From: Actinoallomurus iriomotensis | GTDB taxonomy: Bacteria > Actinomycetota > Actinomycetes > Streptosporangiales > Streptosporangiaceae | DNA: 64,000 nucleotides | Assembly: GCF_030269445.1 (NCBI RefSeq) | Contig: NZ_BSTJ01000001.1 | Location: forward strand, 1,141,898-1,205,897 | Direction: 5' to 3' | In this document: positions 34,296-43,317 of the stretch, piece by piece | How the letters are laid out: every line of letters begins with the position of its first letter | Numbering within the stretch: the first letter of the stretch is position 1 | Translations under genes and position numbers: made by a program | The notes under the pieces: generated by a model | Database searches by the model: none | Told to the model about the DNA's origin: nothing | Seen by the model: the letters and a program-made list of their open reading frames with translations, nothing else

Positions 34296-35873
34296 GTGCC
34301 GGAGGCGGACGCGCCGCCGGCCGGGAGGCTCGGGGCCTCGGCCCGGGTGGCGCGGGCGCTCGTGCTGGCCGCGGTCTTCACGTGCGCGGCGTGCGGGCTG
34401 GTGTACGAGCTGGCGCTGGTGGCGCTCGGCAGCTACCTGGTGGGCGACTCCGTCACGCAGGCGTCGATCGTGCTGTCGGTCATGGTCTTCGCGATGGGTG
34501 TCGGGTCGCTGCTGGCCAAACCGCTGCGGCGGCACGCGGCGGCCGCGTTCGCGCTGGTCGAGGGCGCGCTCGCGCTGGTCGGCGGCCTGTCGGTGCTCGC
34601 GCTGTACGCCGCGTTCTCCTGGCTGGACCTGTACGTCCCGGCGCTCGTGGCGGTGGCGTTCGCGGTCGGCGCGCTGATCGGCGCGGAGATCCCGTTGCTG
34701 ATGACGCTGCTCCAGAAGATCCGCAAGCAGGACGCGGGCAGCGCCGTCGCCGACCTGTTCGCCGCCGACTACGTGGGGGCGCTCGTCGGCGGGCTCGCGT
34801 TCCCGTTCGTCCTGCTGCCGACGTTCGGACACATCAAGGGCGCGCTGCTGGTCGGCGTGGTGAACGCGGTCGCCGGCGTGGCGGTGGTGCTGTGGTTGTT
34901 CCGGCGGCAGCTCGGCCATGTCGCCCGGGTCGCGCTCGGGCTCGGCATGGTGGCGGTCCTGGCCGTCCTCGGGACGACCTACGCGCTCGCCGACCGGATC
35001 GAGGTGACCGCGCGGCAGGCACTGTTCCAGGACCCGATCGTGCTGGCGAGGGACACCCCGTACCAGGAGATCGTGATCACCGAGAAGGTCACGCTCGCGG
35101 GCTCCACGGACCTGCGCCTGTACCTGAACGGGGACCTTCAGTTCTCCTCGGCGGACGAGTACCGGTACCACGAGTCGCTCGTCCACCCGCTGATGTCCGG
35201 CCCGCACGGGAACGTGCTGATCCTCGGCGGCGGCGACGGCCTGGCGCTGCGCGAGGTACTGCGCTACCCGGACGTCCGCAGCGCGACCCTGATCGAGCTC
35301 GACCCGGAGATGCTGCGTCTCGCCCGCACCTACCAGCCGCTGGTGTCGCTCAACCACCGCTCGTTCGAGGACCCGCGCGCCACCGCGGTCAGGGCCGACG
35401 CGTTCACCTGGCTGCGCGGCCAGAGCCGGCGGTTCGACGCGGTCATCGTGGACATGCCGGACCCGGACGACGTCCCCACCGCGAAGCTGTACTCGGTCGA
35501 GTTCTACGGCCTGGTGAAGCGGATCCTCGCACCCGGCGGCCGGATGGTCGTCCAGTCCGGCTCGCCCTACTTCGCCCCGAAGTCGTTCTACAGCATCGAG
35601 AAGTCCATCGGCGCCGCGGGCCTCACGACCACCCCCTACCACGTGGACGTGCCGAGCTTCGGCGACTGGGGCTTCGTCCTCGCCGCGCCCGCCGCGAAGC
35701 CGCCCGCGCTGGCGCTGCCGCCGGACGCCCCGCCGCTGCGGTTCCTGGACGCGTCCGTGCTGCAGGCCGCGTCCGTCTTCCCCAAGGACCGCCGGTCCCG
35801 CGACGTCCAGGTCAACACTCTCGTGCACCCCCGCCTCGTCCAGTACGAGGGCGAGGAGTGGAAGGACTCCTGA
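34296..35873 (+). CDS. Membrane-bound spermidine synthase-like aminopropyltransferase
   Basis: 525 residues from the GTG at 34296; a non-canonical CTG at 34254 overlapping the DUF350 stop would add 14 residues and cannot be excluded. The first 230 residues contain about seven transmembrane helices. The C-terminal half is a spermidine-synthase fold: GNVLILGGGDGLALREVL (decarboxy-SAM/SAM site, near residue 310), TLIELDPEML and the catalytic-site loop VDMPDPDD. In such fused proteins the real substrate is uncertain. It is the last gene of the DUF operon, and glgB begins 103 bp later. Confidence 0.88.
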   Translation: MPEADAPPAGRLGASARVARALVLAAVFTCAACGLVYELALVALGSYLVGDSVTQASIVLSVMVFAMGVGSLLAKPLRRHAAAAFALVEGALALVGGLSVLALYAAFSWLDLYVPALVAVAFAVGALIGAEIPLLMTLLQKIRKQDAGSAVADLFAADYVGALVGGLAFPFVLLPTFGHIKGALLVGVVNAVAGVAVVLWLFRRQLGHVARVALGLGMVAVLAVLGTTYALADRIEVTARQALFQDPIVLARDTPYQEIVITEKVTLAGSTDLRLYLNGDLQFSSADEYRYHESLVHPLMSGPHGNVLILGGGDGLALREVLRYPDVRSATLIELDPEMLRLARTYQPLVSLNHRSFEDPRATAVRADAFTWLRGQSRRFDAVIVDMPDPDDVPTAKLYSVEFYGLVKRILAPGGRMVVQSGSPYFAPKSFYSIEKSIGAAGLTTTPYHVDVPSFGDWGFVLAAPAAKPPALALPPDAPPLRFLDASVLQAASVFPKDRRSRDVQVNTLVHPRLVQYEGEEWKDS

Positions 35874-35976
35874 TCGGCGATCGACGGCGGCGCGAATCTC
35901 GTGATCGAAAAGGATTACGCTCCACCCACCGGGCACGTTGAAGGTACGAGTTGGCAGCGAGAGTTCAAGGAGCGTC

Positions 35977-38175
35977 ATGGCGCGGGTCACCCACGACGAG
36001 ATCGACCGGCTGATCGGCGGGGACCATCACGACCCCCACGGGATCCTGGGCGCGCACCCCGGTACGGACGGCGTGACCATCCGTGCGCTGCGGCCGCTGG
36101 CGAGCAAGGTGGAGGTCGTCCTCGCCGACGGTGAACGCCGGCCGATGCGCCACGTGCACGCGGGCGTCTTCGCCACCACCCTGGCGCCCGGCAGCCCGCT
36201 GTCCGACGACGAGCCGGTGGCGGTGCCCGACTACCGCCTCGCGGTGACGTACGACGGGCCCGAGCTGGTCCAGGACGACCCGTACCGGCACGCGCCGACG
36301 CTCGGCGAGCTGGACCTGCACCTGATCGGCGAGGGCCGGCACGAGGAGCTGTGGGAGGTGCTCGGCGCGCACACCCGCCGGTACCGGTCGGTGTTCGGGC
36401 CGGTCGAGGGCACCTCGTTCGCGGTGTGGGCGCCGAACGCCCGCGGCGTCCGGGTGATCGGCGACTTCAACCACTGGGACGGCCGTGCGCACCCGATGCG
36501 CTCGCTCGGCTCCTCCGGGGTGTGGGAGCTGTTCGTGCCCGGCGTCGGTGACGGCACCAACTACAAGTTCGAGATCCTCGGCGCCGACCACATCTGGCGG
36601 CGCAAGGCCGACCCGATGGCGCAGTACGCCGAGCGGCCGCCCGCGACCGCCTCGAAGGTCTTCACCTCCCGCTACACGTGGGAGGACGACGAGTGGATGA
36701 CGCGGCGCAAGTCCTATGACCCGCTGCGCTCGCCGATGAGCGTGTACGAGGTGCACCTCGGCTCGTGGCGGTCGGAGCTGGGCTACCGCGAGCTCGCCAC
36801 CGAGCTGGTGGACTACGTCTCCGACATGGGCTTCACGCACGTGGAGTTCCTGCCGGTCTCCGAGCACCCGTTCGGCGGGTCGTGGGGGTACCAGGTGACC
36901 TCCTACTACGCGCCGACCGCCCGGTTCGGCGACCCCGACGAGTTCCGCCATCTGGTGGACCGGCTGCACCAGGCCGGCATCGGCGTGATCGTCGACTGGG
37001 TGCCGGGCCACTTTCCCAAGGACGAGTGGGCGCTGGCCCGGTTCGACGGCACGCCGCTGTACGAGCACGGCGACCCGCGCCGGGGCGAGCAGAAGGACTG
37101 GGGCACGTTCATCTTCGACTTCGGCCGCTCGGAGGTGCGCAACTTCCTCGTCGCGAACGCCTCGTACTGGCTGGAGGAGTTCCACGTCGACGGCCTGCGG
37201 GTGGACGCGGTCGCCTCGATGATCTACCTGGACTACTCGCGCGGCGAGGGCGAGTGGACGCCGAACATCTACGGCGGGCGGGAGAACCTCGAGGCGATCG
37301 ACTTCCTCAAGGAGATGAACGCCACCTGCTACAAGCGCTCCCCCGGCATCATGACGATCGCCGAGGAGTCCACCGCGTGGCCCGGCGTGACCCGGCCGAC
37401 GCACCTGGGCGGGCTGGGGTTCGGCTTCAAGTGGAACATGGGCTGGATGCACGACACGCTCGGCTACCTGAAGCACGAGCCGATCTTCCGCGGCTACCAC
37501 CACCACGAGATCACCTTCTCCATGGTGTACGCCTACTCGGAGAACTACGTGCTGCCGCTGTCCCACGACGAGGTCGTGCACGGCAAGGGTTCGCTGCTCG
37601 GCAAGATGCCGGGCGACGAGTGGCAGCGGTTCGCCGGGCTGCGCGCGCTGCTGGCGTACATGTGGGCGCACCCGGGCAAGCAGCTGCTGTTCATGGGCCA
37701 GGAGTTCGGCCAGGGCGCCGAGTGGGCCGAGTCCCGGTCGCTCGACTGGTGGCTGCTCGACAAGGCCGAGGACAACTTCCACGCGGGCCTGCAGCGGATG
37801 GTCCGCGACCTCAACCGCGCCTACGGCGAGGCGGAGGCGCTGTGGACGCGGGACGCCCGGCCGGAGGGGTTCAGCTGGATCGACGCGGACGACGTCGCCG
37901 GCAACGTGATCTCGTTCCTGCGGTACGCCGAGGACGGCACGCCGCTGGCCTGTGTGATCAACTTCGCCGGCGTCCCGCATGAGGACTACCGCCTGGGCCT
38001 GCCCCGTACGGGCCGCTGGCGCGAGGTGGTGAACACCGACGCGTTCGAGTACGGCGGCAGCGGCGTCGGCAACATGGGCGCGGTGTGGGCCACCGAGGAG
38101 CCGTGCCACGGACAGCCCGCCTCCGCGCTGCTGCGCGTCCCCCCGCTCGGCGCCCTCTGGCTCTCCCCGGAGTGA
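35977..38175 (+). CDS. glgB: 1,4-alpha-glucan branching enzyme GlgB
   Basis: 732 residues from the ATG at 35977, with CAAGGAG upstream. N1 and CBM48 domains ([30 protein letters not shown]) precede the GH13_9 catalytic domain: [15 protein letters not shown] (nucleophile Asp), [11 protein letters not shown] (Glu) and [13 protein letters not shown]. It introduces alpha-1,6 branches into the linear glucan made by GlgE. It is on the same strand as glgE-treS-mak but separated from them by six genes. A hairpin follows the stop. Confidence 0.96.
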   Translation: MARVTHDEIDRLIGGDHHDPHGILGAHPGTDGVTIRALRPLASKVEVVLADGERRPMRHVHAGVFATTLAPGSPLSDDEPVAVPDYRLAVTYDGPELVQDDPYRHAPTLGELDLHLIGEGRHEELWEVLGAHTRRYRSVFGPVEGTSFAVWAPNARGVRVIGDFNHWDGRAHPMRSLGSSGVWELFVPGVGDGTNYKFEILGADHIWRRKADPMAQYAERPPATASKVFTSRYTWEDDEWMTRRKSYDPLRSPMSVYEVHLGSWRSELGYRELATELVDYVSDMGFTHVEFLPVSEHPFGGSWGYQVTSYYAPTARFGDPDEFRHLVDRLHQAGIGVIVDWVPGHFPKDEWALARFDGTPLYEHGDPRRGEQKDWGTFIFDFGRSEVRNFLVANASYWLEEFHVDGLRVDAVASMIYLDYSRGEGEWTPNIYGGRENLEAIDFLKEMNATCYKRSPGIMTIAEESTAWPGVTRPTHLGGLGFGFKWNMGWMHDTLGYLKHEPIFRGYHHHEITFSMVYAYSENYVLPLSHDEVVHGKGSLLGKMPGDEWQRFAGLRALLAYMWAHPGKQLLFMGQEFGQGAEWAESRSLDWWLLDKAEDNFHAGLQRMVRDLNRAYGEAEALWTRDARPEGFSWIDADDVAGNVISFLRYAEDGTPLACVINFAGVPHEDYRLGLPRTGRWREVVNTDAFEYGGSGVGNMGAVWATEEPCHGQPASALLRVPPLGALWLSPE

Positions 38176-38184
38176 CCTTCCGCC

Positions 38185-38212
38185 ATCCGGCCGGCTCGAC
38201 TCACGGCCGGAT
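38185..38212 (+). terminator. Hairpin terminator after glgB
   Basis: ATCCGGCCG (38185-38193) and CGGCCGGAT (38204-38212) form a perfect 9-bp stem with a 10-nt loop, starting 10 bp after the glgB stop. There is no U-tract. Confidence 0.6.
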
Positions 38213-38281
38213 ATGGCTAGAGATCTTGTGCGGCCGCACCGGTCGCGGCAGATTTGCGCGCGCAACCTCAGGAGGTAACGC

Positions 38282-40222
38282 GTGCCGATCTCACCACGGC
38301 GAGGCCTTCTCGCCGCCGCGATCGCCGCCGCGGCCGCGCTCGCGGTCACGGGGGCGCCCGCCGCCCACGCGGCGAAGAAACCCACGATCAAGGTGTCGGA
38401 CGGGGTGACCCAGCCGGTCTTCTCCTACGCGGACGCGATCCGGGAGTACGTCCGGGTCGAGTCGCCGGTCGACGCCGACCACGACGGCAAGAAGGACCTC
38501 ATCCGGGTGGACATCATCCGCCCGAAGGAGAGCGGCCCGGACTTCAAGGTCCCCGTGATCATGGATGAGAGCCCGTACTACGACAACCTCGGCCGCGGCA
38601 ACGAGGGCGAGCGCAAGACGTACGACGCGGCCGGGAATCCGGTGAAGTTCCCGCTCTTCTACGACAACTACTTCGTGCCCCGCGGCTACGCGGTGCTCGA
38701 CGTCGACATGGACGGCACGACCAAGTCCGACGGCTGCCCGACCTCCGGCGGCCTGTCCGACGTCCTGGGCGGCAAGGCGGTCGTCGACTGGCTGAACGGC
38801 CGCGCCACCGCGTACGACGCCAAGGGGAACAAGGTCAAGGCGACCTGGACCAACGGCCGTACGGGGATGATCGGCAAGTCCTACGACGGCACACTCGCCA
38901 ACGGTGTGGCGGCGACCGGCGTGCAGGGCCTGGACACGATCGTGCCGATCTCGGCGATCAGCTCCTGGTACGACTACAGCCGGATGAACGGCACGCTGTG
39001 GTGGACGGGTGAGGAGGACGGCCTGGCCGACACGGTCGACACCGACCCGCCGGCCAAGTGCGCCGCCGTACGGCAGGAGCTCGCCACCGGCCAGGACGAC
39101 GCGACCGGGAACTACAACGCGTTCTGGAGCTCCCGCGACTACCGGTCCGCGCCCACCCCGGACGTGAGCCGCGTGCACGCGAGCGTGTTCGCCGTCCACG
39201 GCACGAACGACCTGAACGTCAAGCCGAGCCAGTTCTCCACGTGGTGGGCCGGCCTCGCGGCGCGGAACGTGCCGCGCAAGGTGTGGCTGTCGCAGTACGG
39301 GCACGTGGACCCGTTCGACTTCCGCCGCGACGCGTGGGTGGACACCCTGCACCAGTGGTTCGACTACTGGCTCTGGCACGTGCACAACGGCATCATGAAG
39401 CAGCCGCGCGCGGACATCGAGACCGGCCCGGACCAGTGGACGACCGAGTCGGACTGGCCGTCACCGCGGGCGCGGAGCCTGCCCCTGCGTCCCCAGGCCG
39501 ACGGCACCCTGGGCCTGTCCGCCTCCTCGGGCAGCGCGACGTTCACCGACACCAAGGAGGACGAGGGCTCCCTCGTGTCGGACCCGACGACGGCGCAGCC
39601 GTACCGGCTGGCGTACACCACGCCCCCGCTCAAGCAGGACGTACGGCTGTCGGGCACGCCGACGGTGTCGCTGAGGTTCACCACGGACCGCCCCGCCACC
39701 GACCTGGGCGCACTGCTGGTCGACTACGGCACCGACACGCGGGTGAACTACCTCGGCGCGGGTTCGGGCGTGAAGACCCTGACGACCGAGGACTGCCACG
39801 GTGAGAGCACCGCGACCGACGACGCCTGCTACAAGCAGGTGGTGACCGACACGGCGACCTCGGACGTGAACGTGGTGACGCGCGGCTTCCTGGACGCGCA
39901 GAACCGTACGTCGCTGAGTACGTCGTCGCCGCTGACGCCGGGGACGACGTATTCGGTGCACTGGCCGACCCTGCCGCAGGACTACCGGTTCAAGGCGGGC
40001 CACCGGCTGGCGCTGATCCTGTTCGGCGTGGACGGCGACGTCCAGTACGACGAACAGGCCACGGGCGCCACGGTGAAGGTGGATCTGGCGGGCAGCCAGA
40101 TCAGCCTGCCGGTGGTGGTGAGCGGCGGCACACCGTCGAAGGACAAGACGTTCTCGGCGAAACAGACCTGGCGCGGCCCGGCCCGCGTGGTCCTCCCCCG
40201 CCAGCCCCGCTTCTTCCACTGA
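38282..40222 (+). CDS. Secreted X-prolyl dipeptidyl-peptidase (S15 family)
   Basis: 646 residues from the GTG at 38282, with a strong CAGGAGGTAAC leader. The signal peptide has a twin-Arg-like SPRRGLL start and likely cleavage at AHA-AKK. The alpha/beta hydrolase triad is visible: Ser in IGKSYDG, Asp in VHGTNDLNV and His in QYGHVDPF. The C-terminal galactose-binding-like jelly-roll domain ends in LPRQPRFFH. It would remove X-Pro dipeptides from peptides outside the cell. Its last about 55 codons are duplicated in decayed form at 41717. Confidence 0.9.
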   Translation: MPISPRRGLLAAAIAAAAALAVTGAPAAHAAKKPTIKVSDGVTQPVFSYADAIREYVRVESPVDADHDGKKDLIRVDIIRPKESGPDFKVPVIMDESPYYDNLGRGNEGERKTYDAAGNPVKFPLFYDNYFVPRGYAVLDVDMDGTTKSDGCPTSGGLSDVLGGKAVVDWLNGRATAYDAKGNKVKATWTNGRTGMIGKSYDGTLANGVAATGVQGLDTIVPISAISSWYDYSRMNGTLWWTGEEDGLADTVDTDPPAKCAAVRQELATGQDDATGNYNAFWSSRDYRSAPTPDVSRVHASVFAVHGTNDLNVKPSQFSTWWAGLAARNVPRKVWLSQYGHVDPFDFRRDAWVDTLHQWFDYWLWHVHNGIMKQPRADIETGPDQWTTESDWPSPRARSLPLRPQADGTLGLSASSGSATFTDTKEDEGSLVSDPTTAQPYRLAYTTPPLKQDVRLSGTPTVSLRFTTDRPATDLGALLVDYGTDTRVNYLGAGSGVKTLTTEDCHGESTATDDACYKQVVTDTATSDVNVVTRGFLDAQNRTSLSTSSPLTPGTTYSVHWPTLPQDYRFKAGHRLALILFGVDGDVQYDEQATGATVKVDLAGSQISLPVVVSGGTPSKDKTFSAKQTWRGPARVVLPRQPRFFH

Positions 40223-40232
40223 TCGCCTGACG

Positions 40233-40264
40233 ACGGGCCCCGGGACACGCGTCCCGGGGCCCGT
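40233..40264. terminator. Strong bidirectional terminator after the peptidase gene
   Basis: ACGGGCCCCGGGAC (40233-40246) and GTCCCGGGGCCCGT (40251-40264) form a perfect 14-bp stem with loop ACGC, followed by TTCACGTTT. It separates the peptidase from the converging immunity-like gene, whose stop is 2 bp away. Confidence 0.88.
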
Positions 40265-40265
40265 T

Positions 40266-40574
40266 TCACGTTTCCGGCAACGGCTCGTGCGGGTAGAGGT
40301 CCCGCCACAGTCGCCGGAGGAACTTCTCTGCACTGCCGTCGTCATAGCGGACCGCACGATAGAGCTCGTCACCGGGCAGACTGTCGGGGTCGAGGATGGC
40401 CGCACGGAGCTCGTTCTTGAAGGTCCTGATCTCCTCGTCGGACTCGTGCCGCACGAGCTGCTTCAGGTCGTCGAATGCCTCGTCGTACGCCTCGGGATGA
40501 CAATAAATCTCCGAAACGGAGATTAATGTACCAAACGGCAAATCGGGATCGATGTTCCAGAACGGCCTGCTCAT
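40266..40574 (-). CDS. Immunity-like small acidic protein, copy 1
   Basis: 102 residues from the ATG at 40574, preceded by GGAGGAAGG. It is acidic and helical, with conserved blocks IYCHPEAYDEAFDDL and FLRRLWRDLYPHEPLP shared with copy 2 (41944-42261). It lies 23 bp downstream of toxin-like gene 1 on the same strand. Size, charge and position just downstream of a large toxin-like gene suggest an immunity or antitoxin role. No known family was recognised with certainty. Confidence 0.65.
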   Translation of the reverse strand: MSRPFWNIDPDLPFGTLISVSEIYCHPEAYDEAFDDLKQLVRHESDEEIRTFKNELRAAILDPDSLPGDELYRAVRYDDGSAEKFLRRLWRDLYPHEPLPET

Positions 40575-40597
40575 CCTTCCTCCAGGGAAGAGTCCGG

Positions 40598-41566
40598 TCA
40601 CGGCTCCACGTACATCGTCGAAATCTCGTAGCCATTCATATCCCGATTGGGCCGGAAGTAAAACTTAATCTTTGCATCGTCACGGATCTCGACGGGTACA
40701 CACGTCGGCTCGGGGACATCTGAATCCTGATTTGACGTTCTCTTCGCCGTCACCCAATCGGCGCGGCGGCGTAAGGCCTCATCCAGGCTGCCGTCGACCG
40801 GCTCCAGCGCATACGCCGAACAGTAATGATGGCCGCCCACCCCCAGAAGGTCCTCGACTGTCAGGGCGACGCCCTGTGGCACTTTTCCGGCCACGAACGG
40901 GGTCTCCAACGCATCGCGGACCGACGGATGTCGCACTCCCCGCGCGAACGCGGTCGCGAATGCCTCCGGATCCTGGATCGCGGTTGCGGTGTCGGCGCAG
41001 CGATGCGGTCGGTTTCCGGGCTTGAGGCCGTCGATTCCGGCGAACCGCTTGGCATCGTCGAGCTGGGCGGGATCCTGGAAACCCGTCACCCGGCGCTGGA
41101 GCCTCTCGTCGTCCGCATGACCCTCGTGGCGTTCGAGGGCGTGACCCTGCCCCATGTCCATGGCTACCAGCACCCGCATGGCCGCCGGGTCGCAGTCCTT
41201 CGCCTGGGCCAGCCACGGACGCCGGTCCGCGTTCTCGGCGATGTACTCGGCGGCCCGGCCTTCGCCGATCTCCGGCAGACCCGCCTCTGTCGGCCGGAAG
41301 CCGCGCAGGATCTCGCGTGGCGTCGGCTGGTCGTCGGCGATGGGAATGTCGAGCCGCTTCGCGTACGGCTCCGGCTCATACGCGTCAACAGCCGTTTCCG
41401 GACCAGCCGGAGTCGGCTTTTCATTCGCGGCGAGCGCGCCCCTGCGGCTTTCGGCACGGGATAACGAATCTTCCGATCCGGGCAGATCGGCCGGAGGGCG
41501 TTCCGTGCCCGCTCGCCCTTCGGTCGTCTCGCCCGTGTCAGCGCCGTCAATGCGATCCATCCCCAT
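40598..41566 (-). CDS. Toxin-like protein with predicted C-terminal nuclease-type domain, copy 1
   Basis: 322 residues from the ATG at 41566 (AGGG 8 nt upstream). The first about 60 residues are low-complexity and polar. A conserved linker (PIADDQPTPREILRGF) leads to the core, with GQGHALERHEGHADDERL, then HRCADTATAIQDPEAFATAF, HHYCSAY and a final GYEISTMYVEP. G-H-x-x-E-R-H at the start of a compact C-terminal domain resembles the opening of bacterial CdiA-CT RNase A-like toxins, but the assignment is tentative. There is no signal peptide or delivery domain. Confidence 0.6.
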   Translation of the reverse strand: MGMDRIDGADTGETTEGRAGTERPPADLPGSEDSLSRAESRRGALAANEKPTPAGPETAVDAYEPEPYAKRLDIPIADDQPTPREILRGFRPTEAGLPEIGEGRAAEYIAENADRRPWLAQAKDCDPAAMRVLVAMDMGQGHALERHEGHADDERLQRRVTGFQDPAQLDDAKRFAGIDGLKPGNRPHRCADTATAIQDPEAFATAFARGVRHPSVRDALETPFVAGKVPQGVALTVEDLLGVGGHHYCSAYALEPVDGSLDEALRRRADWVTAKRTSNQDSDVPEPTCVPVEIRDDAKIKFYFRPNRDMNGYEISTMYVEP

Positions 41567-41596
41567 GGAGGCATCCCTGACATTTCGACAATTGAG

Positions 41597-41643
41597 GTTG
41601 CCGAGCTCTACAGGCTAACTTCGCGACCATCGTGATCACCAGA
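41597..41643 (-). promoter_or_regulatory. Conserved upstream region of toxin-like gene 1
   Basis: GTTGCCGAGC followed by CAGGCTAACT and CCAGA (plus-strand order) recur upstream of toxin-like gene 2 at 43271-43317. Conservation outside the coding region, 30-75 bp before both starts, suggests promoter or operator function, or simply recent duplication. Confidence 0.4.
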
Positions 41644-41716
41644 GCGCCGAACGAATTCGTACATGATCACCCGGCGACACTGAAATACGGAATGCCGATA
41701 TCTTCGGATTATCAAT

Positions 41717-41870
41717 GCCACGGGCACGAAGGGGCCTGGCGGCAGCCGGATCAGCCTGCCGGTGGTGGCGAGCGGCGGCACGCCGTCGAAGGCCCGCGGG
41801 GTCATCGGTGGGACAGGCCTGGCGCGGCCCGAGCCACACCGTCCTCCCGTCGGCCGCACGTCTTCCGCCG
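41717..41870 (+). pseudogene. Decayed 3' tail of the X-prolyl peptidase gene
   Basis: Reading on the plus strand, SRISLPVVASGGTPSK matches the peptidase segment SQISLPVVVSGGTPSK near its C-terminus. Beyond it the frame is lost but nucleotide similarity continues through GGCCTGGCGCGGCCCG to about 41860. There is no start codon or domain. It is a scar of the duplication rather than a functional gene. Confidence 0.8.
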
Positions 41871-41943
41871 ACCCCTCTCACGCCGAGACGGGCCTGCCGT
41901 CGTCCTCGACCTTCCCCCCCGGCGTGAAGGTCAGGTCGCGGCG

Positions 41944-42261
41944 TCACCGGCCCGGAAGCGGCTCGTCCGGATACAGGTCGCGCCAAAGCCGTTCGAGGAA
42001 CGCCCGGTCGCTGCCGTCGCTGTACTGCGCGGCGACGTACAACGCGTCTTCGGGCAGGGCCGACCGGTCGCGTAACGCGTCTCCCAGCTGCGACTTGAAC
42101 CGCTGGATCGCGGGATCTCCCTTCGGGCTCCGCACCCGAGTGATCAGGTCCTCGTAGGCCTCGTCGTGGGCCTCGGGATGGCAGTAGGCCTCCACCGTGT
42201 CCAGGAGAACGGAGAAAGGCGCCTCGGGATGGTTTCGCCAATATCTGTCGGTCAAGGCCAT
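41944..42261 (-). CDS. Immunity-like small acidic protein, copy 2
   Basis: 105 residues from the ATG at 42261, with AAGGGG 9 nt upstream. It shares AYCHPEAHDEAYEDL and LERLWRDLYPDEPLP with copy 1 and differs mostly in the centre (RVRSPKGDPAIQRFKSQL). It starts 13 bp downstream of toxin-like gene 2. As with toxin/immunity paralogues, divergence may give each copy specificity for its own partner. Confidence 0.65.
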   Translation of the reverse strand: MALTDRYWRNHPEAPFSVLLDTVEAYCHPEAHDEAYEDLITRVRSPKGDPAIQRFKSQLGDALRDRSALPEDALYVAAQYSDGSDRAFLERLWRDLYPDEPLPGR

Positions 42262-42274
42262 ACGTCTGCACCCC

Positions 42275-43237
42275 TTAAGGTCGCTCCACGAACATCGTGC
42301 TGACTTCATAGCCGTCACGCAATGCCCTCGCCCGAAAGAAGAATTGGACTTTTCCTCCATCGAACGAATCAACTAAGGCCGCGCCCGGATCAGGTACGTC
42401 GGGATCACGATCGTTGGCGCGCGAGTCGACCCAGGAATCGCGGCAGTCCAAGGCCGCGCGGATCTGTCCGCCCACCGGCAGAAGCCGATAACCGCTGCAG
42501 TATCGATGGCCGTCCGGCCCCAGCAGTTCCTCGATCGGGATGGCGACACGTGGCGGATTCGCATGCGGATCGAACGGTCTGCGGAGGACGTCACGGATGT
42601 CGGGATGTTCCATCGCGCGGGCGAACATGGTCGCGAACGCGGCCGGATCCTGGACCGCGGTGGCGGTGTCGGCGCACCGGTGGGCCCGGTCGCCCGGTTT
42701 GCATCCGTCGATCCCCGCCACCCTCTTGGCCGGGTCCAGCTGGGCGGGGTCCTCGAGCGCGGTCACGCGGCGCCGCAGCCTCTCGTGGTCGGCGTAGCCC
42801 TCGTGGCGCTCCAGCGCGTGGCCCTGGCCCAGGTCCAGGGCCACCAGCACCCGCTGGACGGCCGGGTCGGAGTCCGCGGCACAGGCCAGCCACGGACGCT
42901 CGCCGACATACCGGGCGATGTGGTCGGCGGCCTCCCGCTCCGTCACCTCGGGCAGGCCCGCGTCGGCGGGCGCGAACCGGCCGAGCACCTCACGCGGCGT
43001 CGGCTGGTCGTCGGCGATGGGAGTGTCGAGCAATTTCGCGTACGGCTGCGGCGCCCGCTCCCCCACGTCAGCGGCCGTTTCCGGAGGCTTCTCATTCGCC
43101 GCGAGCGCGGCTAATCGACTCTCGACTCGGGATAACGAATCGTCCGATCCGGGGTGATCCGCCGGAAACTGTTCGCCGCCCGCCGGCCGTTCGGCCGTCT
43201 CACCGGTGTTCGCGCCGTCGACCCGATCCACCACCAT
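42275..43237 (-). CDS. Toxin-like protein, copy 2
   Basis: 320 residues from the ATG at 43237 (AGGG 8 nt upstream, same arrangement as copy 1). The same architecture is present: variable polar N-terminus, PIADDQPTPREVLGRF, GQGHALERHEGYADHERL, HRCADTATAVQDPAAFATMF, HRYCSGY and final GYEVSTMFVERP. The invariant His, Glu, Arg and Cys residues between copies mark the likely active or structural site. Function is inferred only from gene pairing and motif resemblance. Confidence 0.6.
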   Translation of the reverse strand: MVVDRVDGANTGETAERPAGGEQFPADHPGSDDSLSRVESRLAALAANEKPPETAADVGERAPQPYAKLLDTPIADDQPTPREVLGRFAPADAGLPEVTEREAADHIARYVGERPWLACAADSDPAVQRVLVALDLGQGHALERHEGYADHERLRRRVTALEDPAQLDPAKRVAGIDGCKPGDRAHRCADTATAVQDPAAFATMFARAMEHPDIRDVLRRPFDPHANPPRVAIPIEELLGPDGHRYCSGYRLLPVGGQIRAALDCRDSWVDSRANDRDPDVPDPGAALVDSFDGGKVQFFFRARALRDGYEVSTMFVERP

Positions 43238-43267
43238 AAGGTCAGCCCTTTACATATTCCGCCAACT

Positions 43268-43317
43268 GTAGTTGCCGAGCCTTGCAGGCTAACTCCGCCG
43301 ACATCATGATCGCCAGA
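43268..43317 (-). promoter_or_regulatory. Conserved upstream region of toxin-like gene 2
   Basis: This is the counterpart of 41597-41643: GTTGCCGAGC (43271-43280), then CAGGCTAACT and CCAGA in the same order and nearly the same spacing, 30-80 bp before the toxin-like start. Confidence 0.4.

Larger units (their letters stand above)
40058..41710. repeat. Segmental duplication unit A (source copy)
   Basis: The segment runs from the peptidase 3' end through the terminator, immunity-like gene 1, toxin-like gene 1 and its upstream region. The same order occurs in unit B. At the left end GCCACGGGC and ATCAGCCTGCCGGTGGTGG are shared; at the right end GTTGCCGAGC and CAGGCTAACT are shared. Boundaries are judged by eye. 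Confidence 0.75.

Noticed and set aside
40598-43237. Calling the toxin-like genes a known RNase A-type CdiA toxin
   Set aside because: The G-H-x-x-E-R-H resemblance covers a short stretch only; without a profile search the family cannot be asserted, so it is kept as a candidate.
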